The notes beneath the pieces are model-generated. The model worked only from the letters and a program-made list of their open reading frames with translations. It did no database searches and was not told where the DNA came from. A stretch of DNA of 64,000 bases from Verrucomicrobiales bacterium (lineage in GTDB: Bacteria > Verrucomicrobiota > Verrucomicrobiia > Verrucomicrobiales > V1-33). Of the stretch, positions 51,816 to 60,072 are shown in pieces. Location: contig JAQGPJ010000102.1 of assembly GCA_028293125.1 (NCBI GenBank), positions 29,073 to 93,072 of the forward strand, in the 5' to 3' direction. How positions within the stretch are numbered: position 1 is the first letter of the stretch; every line of letters starts with the position of its first letter. A program made the position numbers and the translations under genes.

Positions 51816-52601
51816 CTACCGGGCCAAGGCAACGTATACGATCGCCGGGTAGGTGGCGGTGAACGCCCAGAAGAAGGTGTTCAGCCCCATCAGGATCACG
51901 GTCGACGCGTGGAAGGCGACGCCGAGCGCCAGCAGGACGCAGGTGACCGGGGCCAGACCGATCAGGGCGAGCGGGAAGGCCGTCTCAATGGCGATCACAG
52001 AGAAGCAGCCCAGGCGTGCTATGCCAGGGTGCCTGACGAGGGTCCGGTGCGCGCGCGCGTTTCCGTAGATGGTGGTACCCAGCACCCCGGGGAGCGCTTC
52101 GCCACTGCGCCAGACGGGCGAGGCAGCCTTCTTCAGTCCGGCCGTGGCGTAGGCGAGGCAGGCTTGGAGAGCGATGAACCACAGGGCCGCCTCAGTGACC
52201 AACGCGATTCGCGCGACTAGCGCGGCACCTCCGACAACGAGGCACATCTGATCGGCGCCGTCGTGGCCGTAGGACGAGCGCACCTGGGCGAGCAGGGAAC
52301 TTACCACCACAATGGCAAGGGCGGCGACCCGAGGCACGGGCTCGGTCCAGGGCACCAGCAGCATGACGGCGGCACCGCACCGAAGCAGGAGCACTATCCG
52401 GTAACGTGACGGCACTAAAATGGCGTCCAGTACCGCGCCCCACGGCCCGGTCTTCCACCGCCGGGTGAGTCGCCCGACCGGCCAGCCGGCAAGCCCGTGA
52501 TCACTGAGAACTCCTGGGCGAACGAGATACTCCAAGCACGAGATGACCACTGCGACAGCGACCAATTGCTCGGTCAGCACTAGGTACTGGTCTGCTGTCA
52601 T
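51816..52601 (-). CDS. HTTM-domain (SdpB-like) multi-pass membrane protein
   Basis: 261 residues with about six hydrophobic helices. Typical HTTM features are the YGHDGADQM motif after a helix, the following WFIALQACLAYATAGLKKAASPVWRSGEALPG segment in two parts, and PLALIGLAP. HTTM proteins are relatives of vitamin K-dependent gamma-carboxylase and include SdpB, which matures a toxic peptide in Bacillus; the assignment is from memory of these patterns. The start overlaps the stop of the upstream gene (ATGA), showing a two-gene unit. Gene content and codon choice differ from flanking core genes, suggesting transfer. Confidence 0.75.
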   Translation of the reverse strand: MTADQYLVLTEQLVAVAVVISCLEYLVRPGVLSDHGLAGWPVGRLTRRWKTGPWGAVLDAILVPSRYRIVLLLRCGAAVMLLVPWTEPVPRVAALAIVVVSSLLAQVRSSYGHDGADQMCLVVGGAALVARIALVTEAALWFIALQACLAYATAGLKKAASPVWRSGEALPGVLGTTIYGNARAHRTLVRHPGIARLGCFSVIAIETAFPLALIGLAPVTCVLLALGVAFHASTVILMGLNTFFWAFTATYPAIVYVALAR

Positions 52602-53107
52602 ATGAGCGGGTGCAAAGCAGACAGGAAAACGGGTGCGACGTCGACGCCGGCTCCCTGTCGTCGCCTCGAACTCATAAGCAAGAACTGGGTCTTGGTGGCC
52701 GCCTCAGCCCTGGGGAGAGCTGAGACGTGATCGAGGACCGTCAGGTAGGGCGTGGAGAGGTAAATGGACGCTTTGTCAGGACCGAGTTCGTTGATCCAAG
52801 CCGCCAAGTCTTTCATCACATCGAAGATGGCCTTGTTGTGTCGTCGGCCCGGGTTCCAGACGAACGCCCAAGGCGTAGACGGGAGGTAAGGAAGCTCCCG
52901 CCAACCGGTGAGCTCACCATCGGAGCTGAGATCACGGACCAGAATGTGGTAGTCGAGCGTTCCTGGCGTCGGCGCGAAGAAGTTATACGCCGGGATCAAG
53001 CCGAGGACGTCGTAGCGCCGCAACGTCCGTAGGCACCGGTCCGAAACTTGCGCCACGACCGAGAGAGCGAACCAGAGCACCAGGATTCCGACGGCGATGG
53101 TTGCCAT
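52598..53107 (-). CDS. Short membrane-anchored partner of the HTTM protein
   Basis: 169 residues. One N-terminal membrane helix (IAVGILVLWFALSVVAQV), then a soluble part with the motif IPAYNFFAPTPGTLDYHILV. The FFAP-P motif and gene order (directly before an HTTM gene, ATGA overlap) are those of the small partner proteins of HTTM membrane proteins (SdpA/DUF5819-like), from memory. Probably acts with the HTTM protein at the membrane; the substrate is unknown. 15 bases separate it from the frameshifted gene upstream. Confidence 0.65.
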   Translation of the reverse strand: MATIAVGILVLWFALSVVAQVSDRCLRTLRRYDVLGLIPAYNFFAPTPGTLDYHILVRDLSSDGELTGWRELPYLPSTPWAFVWNPGRRHNKAIFDVMKDLAAWINELGPDKASIYLSTPYLTVLDHVSALPRAEAATKTQFLLMSSRRRQGAGVDVAPVFLSALHPLI

Positions 53108-53122
53108 TCCTTACAGCCCTCG

Positions 53123-53880
53123 TCAACGTTGCAGCCTGATCGCCCGTTGCCGGATTCTCATCAGCTCACGGGCGGACTTCTCCGGGCCGAGCTGTCGCAG
53201 GGTGGTCTCATCCAAGTGATCCACTGGATTCACCACCGGCATTATTGCCAGTGCGATGAGGATCAGGATGGCGTAGGCGGTCAAGCTCTCCGAGCAACCT
53301 GCATTGGGCGCGATGTTGAGTTCAATCTGATCGGAACCCACCAGCTCGAGCGCGGCTGCCTCAATGGCGGTGAGCATGGGGTCCGCCTTCAGCGCTACCG
53401 CCTCGAACTCCTCGTTTGTTCCGTCAAGCTGGTGTTCAATTAGGGTCAACTCGTCGGCGGGAAGCCGGCCACCATTGTACGCGCATGGGATGACGGCCAG
53501 ATCGTCGGCCGGGGGAGGCAGATGTGGGCCGCCAGATGCCGTGGTCCACACCGGATCGTCGCGTAGACTCCGGCGCTGCGGAGTGTCTCATGGATCTCAC
53601 CCGGGTTCTGCGGATGTCGGTCGGCGCGCTGTTCGCACAGCGCTGCCGCGAACGATCCGTCGTCACTTCCGCCGGCAGCGATCTCGCGCAGCTGCCGCAA
53701 CCGTTCATCGCCCCGCCGCCCAATGTAGACCGTGATGCTGCCCGGTGCTGCCAGCCGCGGCCCCCGCTCGTCCTCAGAGCGGTAATCGAGAATCTCCACT
53801 GGGGAAACTCGACGGCGGCGGGTTTCCTCGTCTGCTGCCACAAACGCCCGCAATTGGTCAAAATCCATATTGTTCGTCAT
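53123..53880 (-). pseudogene. Frameshifted gene of the HTTM cluster (two halves)
   Basis: Two minus-strand frames overlap: 53446-53880 (MTNNMDFDQLRAFVAADEET...) and 53123-53551 (…WTTASGGPHLPPPADDLAVI...). Translations suggest one protein of about 250 residues: coding character moves from the first frame to the second near 53555-53570, where GVYATI in one frame gives way to RDDPVWTTAS in the other. The second half has one membrane helix (LTAYAILILIALAIMPVV) and a charged tail. No family is recognised. It may be a real mutation, a programmed shift or a sequencing error. Confidence 0.55.
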
Positions 53881-53895
53881 AACGTTGACTTGTTT

Positions 53896-53920
53896 ATCGG
53901 ATTTTGACGGAAAATCCGAT
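53896..53920 (-). promoter_or_regulatory. Inverted repeat in the leader of the frameshifted gene
   Basis: ATCGGATTTT and AAAATCCGAT form a perfect 10-bp stem with loop GACGG, 16 bases upstream of the start codon at 53880 (minus strand). Its position suits an operator or an mRNA hairpin that controls translation. No T tract follows on the minus strand. Confidence 0.45.
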
Positions 53921-53978
53921 TTTAAGAAGGTCCCATAAGTGGTAATTAGCCGTGTGATATCTACAGCCGGAAGGCGAT

Positions 53979-54221
53979 TTAGCGTCCCCAGCCCGGATCC
54001 TCACCGCCGCGCAGAATAATTCGCTGAGCGAGTGCATACCGGGCGGCTCGCGCCGCATCACTGAGCGAGCCTAAAATCTGGCCCGTTTGCCAATCAACGC
54101 TGATGTCGCCGGGGTCCTGATCAATACGATCAACGAGCAGCGCCGAAAGCTCTCGAAAATGTCTGCCTTCAATCTCCACAAACTTTTGTGCCAGTTCCTG
54201 TGCTTGCGGGGTTGGTTTCAT
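53979..54221 (-). CDS. Small hypothetical protein, 80 residues
   Basis: A soluble helical protein: MKPTPQAQELAQKFVEIEGR, then FRELSALLVDRIDQDPGDIS and a C-terminal DAARAARYALAQRIIL. No family recognised. It is preceded by a good sigma-70-type promoter at 54267-54294 and is the first gene of the minus-strand cluster with the HTTM genes, about 100 bases before the next gene. A regulator, immunity or precursor role is possible but not supported by a motif. Confidence 0.6.
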   Translation of the reverse strand: MKPTPQAQELAQKFVEIEGRHFRELSALLVDRIDQDPGDISVDWQTGQILGSLSDAARAARYALAQRIILRGGEDPGWGR

Positions 54222-54266
54222 TACGGATTGCGGATAAATGTGGAACCCTCGGATTGAACTTAGCTG

Positions 54267-54294
54267 AGTATATTGCCGGAAAGTGGAGAGTCAA
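54267..54294 (-). promoter_or_regulatory. Sigma-70-type promoter of the HTTM cluster
   Basis: On the minus strand TTGACT (54289-54294) and TATACT (54267-54272) are separated by 16 bases, about 45 bases upstream of the ATG at 54221. This is the clearest promoter seen in the window. Confidence 0.6.
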
Positions 54295-54313
54295 GCTGCC
54301 GGCAGCTTTTTTT
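54293..54313 (+). terminator. Plus-strand terminator-like palindrome
   Basis: AAGCTGCC and GGCAGCTT form a perfect palindrome followed by five further T residues. It overlaps the -35 box of the minus-strand promoter. No plus-strand gene precedes it directly. Confidence 0.45.
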
Positions 54314-54502
54314 AATAAAAATTCAATCTCTATGAACTGAGGCCACCTGCAAAATTCGAATCTCCGGTTGATTCCACCCGATTTTTCGGAATCTGCTGCC
54401 ACAAACCCGAGTTACACACCATTACAATCAGCCTTTTTTGAAGTCCGCTAACATGGTGTTGAACTGCGGTGGATTCCCGGACTTGGAACCTCCAGAATAA
54501 AC

Positions 54503-54847
54503 ATGAAGCAGAACAAACGCTGCACCTCCGAATTCAAAGCCCAAATCGTGGAGCTGCTGGTCACCGGAAGGCCCGTCCAGGAGTTCGGTGAGCAACTCCG
54601 CATCAGCGCCAGTCCTCTCACAGATGGCGTGCCGGTGCCCGGAAGCCGCAGGTCCGGAGCAGGGGAGCGGATGAACTGCAGCTCCCGCGCCGGGGAATAT
54701 GCCCGCCTCCAAATGGTGGATGACAGTTTAAAAGGGCCGCGGTCATCCCAGGACTGGAGCCCAATCCAGCACCGTGAAATGATCGGCAGTATCCGCAGTG
54801 CCTCCGTTCACTCCTGCCCCAAATGCCTGCCCAGGGCTTTGAGGTAA
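54503..54847 (+). pseudogene. IS3-family transposase OrfA remnant
   Basis: The frame opens MKQNKRCTSEFKAQIVELLV, the classical start of IS3-family OrfA (helix-turn-helix protein), continues TGRPVQEFGEQLRIS and later shows EYARLQMVDDSLK, the degenerate counterpart of the ENxRLRMExDILKK leucine-zipper segment. The part between is scrambled or shortened and the last 35 residues are unrelated. No OrfB follows. It is a decayed insertion sequence beside the HTTM cluster. Confidence 0.7.
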
Positions 54848-55125
54848 TCGTAGGCGTAAAGACCCGTTTTGTGCCCGTCGCTGAAGGCAAAGGCGATGGC
54901 GTAGGTCCCCACGTTCTGCCAGGCGGTGACCCGGACACCGGGAAATTCCGTGCGCTCGTCGCCGCCGAACTTTTGGCCCAGAAGGTCGCGCTCCCCGGCG
55001 GTCTCGGCGCTGGGGGACCAGGCGCGGAGGCGCTCCATGGGATAATAGTTTTCGCTGCCGTCGCTCCAGCGGATGGCGATCTCGGTGCCTATGGCCTGAA
55101 TGTCCTCGGGGTTGGGTGTCTGCAT
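54808..55125 (-). CDS. DUF971 domain protein
   Basis: 105 residues from ATG 55125 (MQTPNPEDIQAIGTEIAIRW). The short domain with IAIRWSDGSENYYPMERLR, VGTYAIAFAFSDGHKTGLYAYDYLKAL is the DUF971/gamma-butyrobetaine-hydroxylase-like N-terminal domain, often found as a stand-alone protein near Fe-S or Mrp genes. Its role in bacteria is not settled. Only 77 bases from hemB on the same strand, so likely cotranscribed with it. Confidence 0.85.
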   Translation of the reverse strand: MQTPNPEDIQAIGTEIAIRWSDGSENYYPMERLRAWSPSAETAGERDLLGQKFGGDERTEFPGVRVTAWQNVGTYAIAFAFSDGHKTGLYAYDYLKALGRHLGQE

Positions 55126-55202
55126 GAAGGGAAGGGGGAATGGTAAAGGAAAAAGCGTGGAAATCAAAACAGGGCTGCCAGGAACGACCGGTGCCCGGAG
55201 CT

Positions 55203-56201
55203 TTAACCGCCGTCCTCCGCGAGCCAGAGCGATGCCTGTTTGGCGAAGTAGGTGAGGATCATGTCCGCACCGGCCCGGCGGATACCGGTGAGGGATTCCA
55301 TCACGATTCTGCGCTCGTCCAGCCAGCCGGCGGCGCAGGCGCTTTTGATCATGAGGTACTCGCCGCTCACCTGATAGGCTGCGATGGGCAGGGGGGTGGC
55401 CTCCCGCAGGGATTTGATGATGTCCAGATACGGCCCGGCCGGCTTGACCATTAGAATGTCCGCGCCCTCCGCCTCGTCCAGCAGCGCCTCGCGCACCGCC
55501 TCGCGGGCATTGGCGGGATCCATCTGATAGGTCTTTTTATCTCCGGCCTTGGGGGCCGAATCCAAGGCCCCGCGGAAGGGGCCGTAGTAGGCACTGGCGT
55601 ATTTGGCGGTGTAGCTCATGATGCCGACATCATAAAAACCGGCATTGTCCAGTGCGGCGCGCAGCGCGGCCACGCGGCCGTCCATCATGTCACTGGGAGC
55701 CACGATCGCCGCGCCGGCGTGGGCATGGGACAGGGCTTGGCGGCAGAGCGCGGCCACGGTCTCGTCATTCACAATCCGCCCATCGTCCGCGACCAGGCCG
55801 TCGTGTCCGTCGCTGTTGTAAGGATCCAGGGCCACATCGGTGATCACCGCCAAATCCGGCAGGGCGGCGTTCAGGGCCTTGATGGCGCGGGGGACCAGTC
55901 CCTCATCGTTCCACGCCTCCTCCGCTCCGCGGGTTTTAAGAGCGTCGGCTATGCGGGGGAACAGGACCACCGAGCGCACACCGGCTTCGAAAGCGGATGT
56001 GGCCTCCCTCACCAGACCGTCCAAACTCCAGCGGCGGCAGCCGGGCATGGAGCTGATGTCCTCGTCCACCATGCCCTCCGTGATGAACAAGGGATAAATC
56101 AGCTGGCCGGCCGCCAGCCGCGTTTCCCGCACCAGCCCGCGGATGGCGGGGCTTTGACGGTTCCGGCGCGGGCGGATGGGAAGATCGAGCGGGAAATTCA
56201 T
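55203..56201 (-). CDS. hemB: Delta-aminolevulinic acid dehydratase (porphobilinogen synthase)
   Basis: 332 residues from ATG 56201. Condenses two 5-aminolevulinate molecules in heme and corrin synthesis. The two active-site lysines are in SYTAKYASAYYGPF and LMVKPAGPYLD. The metal loop reads DVALDPYNSDGHDG without the Cys residues of zinc-dependent forms, which predicts a magnesium-dependent enzyme. The length and C-terminal DMILTYFAKQA are typical. It lies in a minus-strand group with the DUF971 gene downstream. Confidence 0.97.
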   Translation of the reverse strand: MNFPLDLPIRPRRNRQSPAIRGLVRETRLAAGQLIYPLFITEGMVDEDISSMPGCRRWSLDGLVREATSAFEAGVRSVVLFPRIADALKTRGAEEAWNDEGLVPRAIKALNAALPDLAVITDVALDPYNSDGHDGLVADDGRIVNDETVAALCRQALSHAHAGAAIVAPSDMMDGRVAALRAALDNAGFYDVGIMSYTAKYASAYYGPFRGALDSAPKAGDKKTYQMDPANAREAVREALLDEAEGADILMVKPAGPYLDIIKSLREATPLPIAAYQVSGEYLMIKSACAAGWLDERRIVMESLTGIRRAGADMILTYFAKQASLWLAEDGG

Positions 56202-56297
56202 GATCCCCACCAACGGGCACCGTTGGCGGAAATCAACGGGAGGGGAAGTACCTCACTCCCACGTTCCCACCGCCGCCGGCCCTCCTGTCAGGAGACC

Positions 56298-57992
56298 TTA
56301 CGCATGGATCCAGAAGGCGTAATCCGCGAACTCATCGCCCTCCCACCACTTCCGGTCGCCCCGGCCATAGTTGAAATTCACCCGCCCGGCTTGGCTCTGG
56401 AGCGGGGTCGTGACCTCGCCGGCGGCATTGCGGGCCGCCTTCCAGGTTTCCGTCTCCGGCACCACCGGGGTGACGTGGCCGGGCTTGCCGTCCTCCCTGC
56501 GGCGGGCAATCACCAGACACACGCCGCCGAGATTGGCCGCATCCTGGAGTTTGGGGAGGGTGCCGGTTTCCCGCCAGCCGAAGGAGGGGCCGAAGGACCT
56601 CAGCCAGCGGAAGAGGTCATTGGCCCGCTGCTCGTCGATGGTGTCGCCGATCAGCACCGGGACCTCCTCCCCGCGCCCCAGCCGCAGCAGGGCGGCCCCG
56701 GTCCACCACACCCGCGGCAGGTAGGCGCCGGCAAGCATGCAGAAGTCGTGGGCGTAAACGTTGCAGAAGGTTTTGCCGCCGGCGGGGGCATAGCGCTTAT
56801 GGGCGGGATTGGCCACATCCAGCCAGGCGATGATATCCGCGATCTCCCGCGTGCGGTGCGCGGCGGTGTCCCCGGTGCGGGACGGCATGGCGGATTCATT
56901 CAGGGAACGCGCTCCGGCGGTGACGCCGCGTTTGGTGATGGTGCCGGGCGCGCGCGGGCAGTAAACCGCCACCGCCCCCGTCACCGGAGGCCGGGGCGAC
57001 ACCACCACCAACGGCACCTCCGTGCCCGCCGGCATGGCCTCCAGATATTTCGCGGCCACATAACCGGTCAGAAAAGCCCCGTTGTGACTGGTCTCCACCT
57101 GATACCAGACATCCGCTTTCTTCCCTCCCACCCATTCCACCAACTGGCCCACCGGCAGAGAGGCACGGATTTTGCCGCTGGTGGACGGGGCTTCGCGCAG
57201 CTGCAGCACGGAGTTCACATTCACGCGGAACACCTGACCGCTCCCGTCCACCGGCGTGGGAGGCGGCAGCGGAGCCGGGCCCGGAGCGGGCTGCGGCGGC
57301 GGAGTGGGCAATGGAACCGGTGTGGGCCTGATGGTTTTGGCCAGAGCCAAGTAATCCTGAATATATTCCCCGTAATACCGCGTCCCGTCGAAGTGCCCCT
57401 GCTTAAATCCCTTGCTGAGCACCGATTTCCCCCGGTTGTAGGCGATGGCCACATGGATCATCTCAAAATCGGTAAGGACGGTTTTGTCCCTCCAGCCCTG
57501 CCGCGTCTGGGCCTGCCTCAACTCCAGGAGAAAATGCTTCAGGCATTGGCCAATGTCCCCCCACCCCCGGGTGAGGAAGAACGCCTCGTTGGTTTTCGCG
57601 AACTGGAGATCGTATTGGAAAAGGCCAAACCCGCGGCAGAATTTGACATCATTGGCCGCAGCTCCCTGATAGGCCTTGATGTGCTGCGCCATGCCGGTCA
57701 GCGCCTCTCTGGCCATATCGAAGAGCGCCTGCCCCTGCGGATGGGTCAGCAAATCCTTTTTGTCTTTGGGGAAGGCGCTGCGGGAAGGGGAATCCAGGGT
57801 GTCGCCCGTGCAGAGCTTCATCACCTGATCCAAAGGCAGTTTCTTCTCCACCAGCACGGACCAGATATAGCCCGTCTCCTGAAAGGCGATGGCGGCCAGA
57901 AGATCGGTGGAGAACGGCGTGCCGGCCACGGCCGGCGGAAGCTCATTTTGGAATGCTGTTTTAAACCATTGGATGGATTCACTGCTTTTCAT
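56298..57992 (-). CDS. Modular cell-wall hydrolase-like protein with SH3 domain
   Basis: 564 residues. The N-terminal 210 residues resemble a lysozyme-like fold (FSTDLLAAIAFQETGYIW with a possible catalytic Glu, GFGLFQYDLQF, AIAYNRGKS). A Pro-rich linker leads to a bacterial SH3 domain (NVNSVLQLREAPSTSGKIR, VGQLVEWVGG, about 255-325). The C-terminal part has NVYAHDFCMLAGAYLPRVWW with Asp, His and Cys, and GHVTPVVPE, which recalls CHAP/NlpC-type peptidases. No signal peptide is seen, so it could be phage-derived, secreted by a special route or released by lysis. The domain reading is by eye. Confidence 0.6.
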   Translation of the reverse strand: MKSSESIQWFKTAFQNELPPAVAGTPFSTDLLAAIAFQETGYIWSVLVEKKLPLDQVMKLCTGDTLDSPSRSAFPKDKKDLLTHPQGQALFDMAREALTGMAQHIKAYQGAAANDVKFCRGFGLFQYDLQFAKTNEAFFLTRGWGDIGQCLKHFLLELRQAQTRQGWRDKTVLTDFEMIHVAIAYNRGKSVLSKGFKQGHFDGTRYYGEYIQDYLALAKTIRPTPVPLPTPPPQPAPGPAPLPPPTPVDGSGQVFRVNVNSVLQLREAPSTSGKIRASLPVGQLVEWVGGKKADVWYQVETSHNGAFLTGYVAAKYLEAMPAGTEVPLVVVSPRPPVTGAVAVYCPRAPGTITKRGVTAGARSLNESAMPSRTGDTAAHRTREIADIIAWLDVANPAHKRYAPAGGKTFCNVYAHDFCMLAGAYLPRVWWTGAALLRLGRGEEVPVLIGDTIDEQRANDLFRWLRSFGPSFGWRETGTLPKLQDAANLGGVCLVIARRREDGKPGHVTPVVPETETWKAARNAAGEVTTPLQSQAGRVNFNYGRGDRKWWEGDEFADYAFWIHA

Positions 57993-58189
57993 AGGAAGTG
58001 TGTGGCTTCCTTTTTATACTGCTAAAAGCACGCGGAGTTACTGAAGAAGTCAGGATTGCTGTTCCCCTCCGTGGTGGCCATTCCCCCGGACCGCAACCTG
58101 CAGGGCCGGATGTTGAAAGACAACTGGAGACAGGCTCTTTTGCCGGACCGCCGAACCGTCCGTCAGCGCTCAGGGGCTTGGATGGCAAC

Positions 58190-59011
58190 TCAGGCCTCCA
58201 AGCGCTTGGTGGAGGTGCGCTCTGTCAGGAGCTGCGTCTCCTTGCCCTTGTCGCGGGAGCCGTCACCGGAGTCGGACTTCACGTTGAGCAGGCGGATCAG
58301 CTTCTCCTTCAACCGCTCGGGGGTCAGCCCCTGGTCAATGTTCCCGTCCACGCTCAGGGAGATGTGCCCGGTCTCCTCGGACACGATGACTGCGATGGCG
58401 TCGGTCTGCTCGGTGATCCCCATGGCCGCCCGGTGGCGCAGGCCGATGCTGCGGTCCTGCATTTCCCGCTGGCTGATAGGGAAGACGCAGCCGGCTCCGA
58501 CGATGCGGCCTGACCGCAGGATCATGCCCCCGTCGTGCAGCGCGGTCTTGGGGTGGAAAATGGTCAACACCAGCTCAGGGGTGAAATTGCTGTCAATCTC
58601 CACCCCGGTCTCCAGATAGGACTCCAGCTCCATGCCGCGCTCAAAGGCGAACAGGGCACCGAAGCGTTTGGCGGAAAGGTCGCGCACCGCCTCCTCCAGA
58701 GCCTCCACAAGGTGCAGGTTTTCCCGCGCGCCGGAAAACAGCCGGTGGCTGCCCATGCTGACAAAGCTGCGCCGCATCTCCGGCTGGAAAATGACCACCA
58801 GCATGAGGCCCACAAAAAACGCGAAAGTGCGCACCAGTTCCAGATGGAAGGCGTGGGCCACCAGCACCAGCAGCAGGACCAGTAGCAGAGTGCCCGGCAG
58901 CAGTCTCGCCCCTTGGGTGCGCAGCAGGAAAAACCATCCATACAGAAGCGCGCCTCCCATGAGGACAACCTCAAGGAGTTCACGCCAGTGATGAATGAAA
59001 AATGACCGCAT
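58190..59011 (-). CDS. cdaA: Diadenylate cyclase CdaA
   Basis: 273 residues. Makes cyclic di-AMP from two ATP at the membrane. Three N-terminal membrane helices (about 13-80) precede the DAC domain, which has the active-site motifs LHDGGMILR (DGA type) and RHRAAMGI. FQPEMRRSF and the short C-terminal charged tail are typical of CdaA. It is downstream of folP on the same strand (94-base gap), an arrangement that suggests one transcript. No glmM or cdaR lies next to it, unlike in Firmicutes. Confidence 0.95.
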   Translation of the reverse strand: MRSFFIHHWRELLEVVLMGGALLYGWFFLLRTQGARLLPGTLLLVLLLVLVAHAFHLELVRTFAFFVGLMLVVIFQPEMRRSFVSMGSHRLFSGARENLHLVEALEEAVRDLSAKRFGALFAFERGMELESYLETGVEIDSNFTPELVLTIFHPKTALHDGGMILRSGRIVGAGCVFPISQREMQDRSIGLRHRAAMGITEQTDAIAVIVSEETGHISLSVDGNIDQGLTPERLKEKLIRLLNVKSDSGDGSRDKGKETQLLTERTSTKRLEA

Positions 59012-59105
59012 GCGCCGGAATGCTAAAACTACGGCACTTCATCCCTTCCGCCAGCGCGAAGTCAGGCAGGCGCGAAAAAAATTCAGCAAAACTTTAATAA
59101 CCCGC

Positions 59106-59945
59106 TCACTCCGGCTCCAGAATGGCTTCCATCATCCGCAGGGCATGAACATTGTCCCGCACGGCGTGGATCCGGAAGATGCGCACGCCGTGTTGCCGCG
59201 CCCATGCCGTGATGGCGGTGGTGGGAACATCCCGCGCCACGGGATCGGTCAGCCCCAGGATGCGGCCCAGGAAGGATTTGCGGCTGACACCCAGCAGCAC
59301 GGGACGGCCATGGATTTGAAAGCGCGGCAGGCTCCGCAGCAGGGTGAGATTGTGCTCCATGGTTTTGCCGAAGCCGATGCCAGGGTCCACCGCGATGCAT
59401 TCGGAGTTCACCCCCGCGCGGGCCGCCTCGTCACAGGCCGCCGTCAGGCTGGCGGCGATCTCAGCGGTGACATCGCGGTATTCCGGGCGGATCTGCATGG
59501 TGCGCGGCGTGCCCCGCATGTGCATGAGCACCAGCCCGGCTCCGGTGCGCGCCGCCACCCCGGCCATGCCGGGATCGGCCCGCAGGCCGGAGATGTCGTT
59601 GATGATCTCCGCGCCGGCGTCCACAGCGGCGGCGGCCACACTGGCCTTCATGGTGTCGATGGAGATAGCCACCCTGCTGGCCTCCCGCAGCTGGCGGATG
59701 ACTGGCAGAATGCGCCGCAGTTCCTCATCGGTCCCGACCGGCACCGCTCCGGGCCGGGTGCTTTCCCCGCCGATATCCAGGATCTCCGCGCCGTCCGCCA
59801 CCATTTGCAGGCCCGTCTCCACCGCCACCGCCGGGTCCAAAAACCGGCCTCCATCCGAGAACGAGTCCGGCGTGATGTTCAGCACCCCCATGATGACCCC
59901 GCGTGTGGTCAGGTCGAAGGTGCGGTTTCGGGTGCGCCAGATCAT
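59106..59945 (-). CDS. folP: Dihydropteroate synthase
   Basis: 279 residues. Joins 6-hydroxymethyl-dihydropterin pyrophosphate and p-aminobenzoate in folate synthesis. Family motifs are GVLNITPDSFSDGG, DIGGESTRPGA, ISIDTMKASVA, NDISG, MHMRGTP, DPGIGFGKT and the C-terminal RIHAVRDN. The TIM-barrel length is normal. The ATG at 59945 (MIWRTRNRTFDLTTRG) is the only good start. cdaA follows on the same strand. Confidence 0.97.
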   Translation of the reverse strand: MIWRTRNRTFDLTTRGVIMGVLNITPDSFSDGGRFLDPAVAVETGLQMVADGAEILDIGGESTRPGAVPVGTDEELRRILPVIRQLREASRVAISIDTMKASVAAAAVDAGAEIINDISGLRADPGMAGVAARTGAGLVLMHMRGTPRTMQIRPEYRDVTAEIAASLTAACDEAARAGVNSECIAVDPGIGFGKTMEHNLTLLRSLPRFQIHGRPVLLGVSRKSFLGRILGLTDPVARDVPTTAITAWARQHGVRIFRIHAVRDNVHALRMMEAILEPE

Positions 59946-60072
59946 AAAGGGAAATCGGGGGAGGTTTCAAGTTTGAGCGGATAAGAACAGGAGGGATGGT
60001 TGAAAAGCGCCTGCATTTTCATTTTTGACCGCAGCCTCTTCACAGTGCCTGATGCCAATCAGAAAAGCCGGG

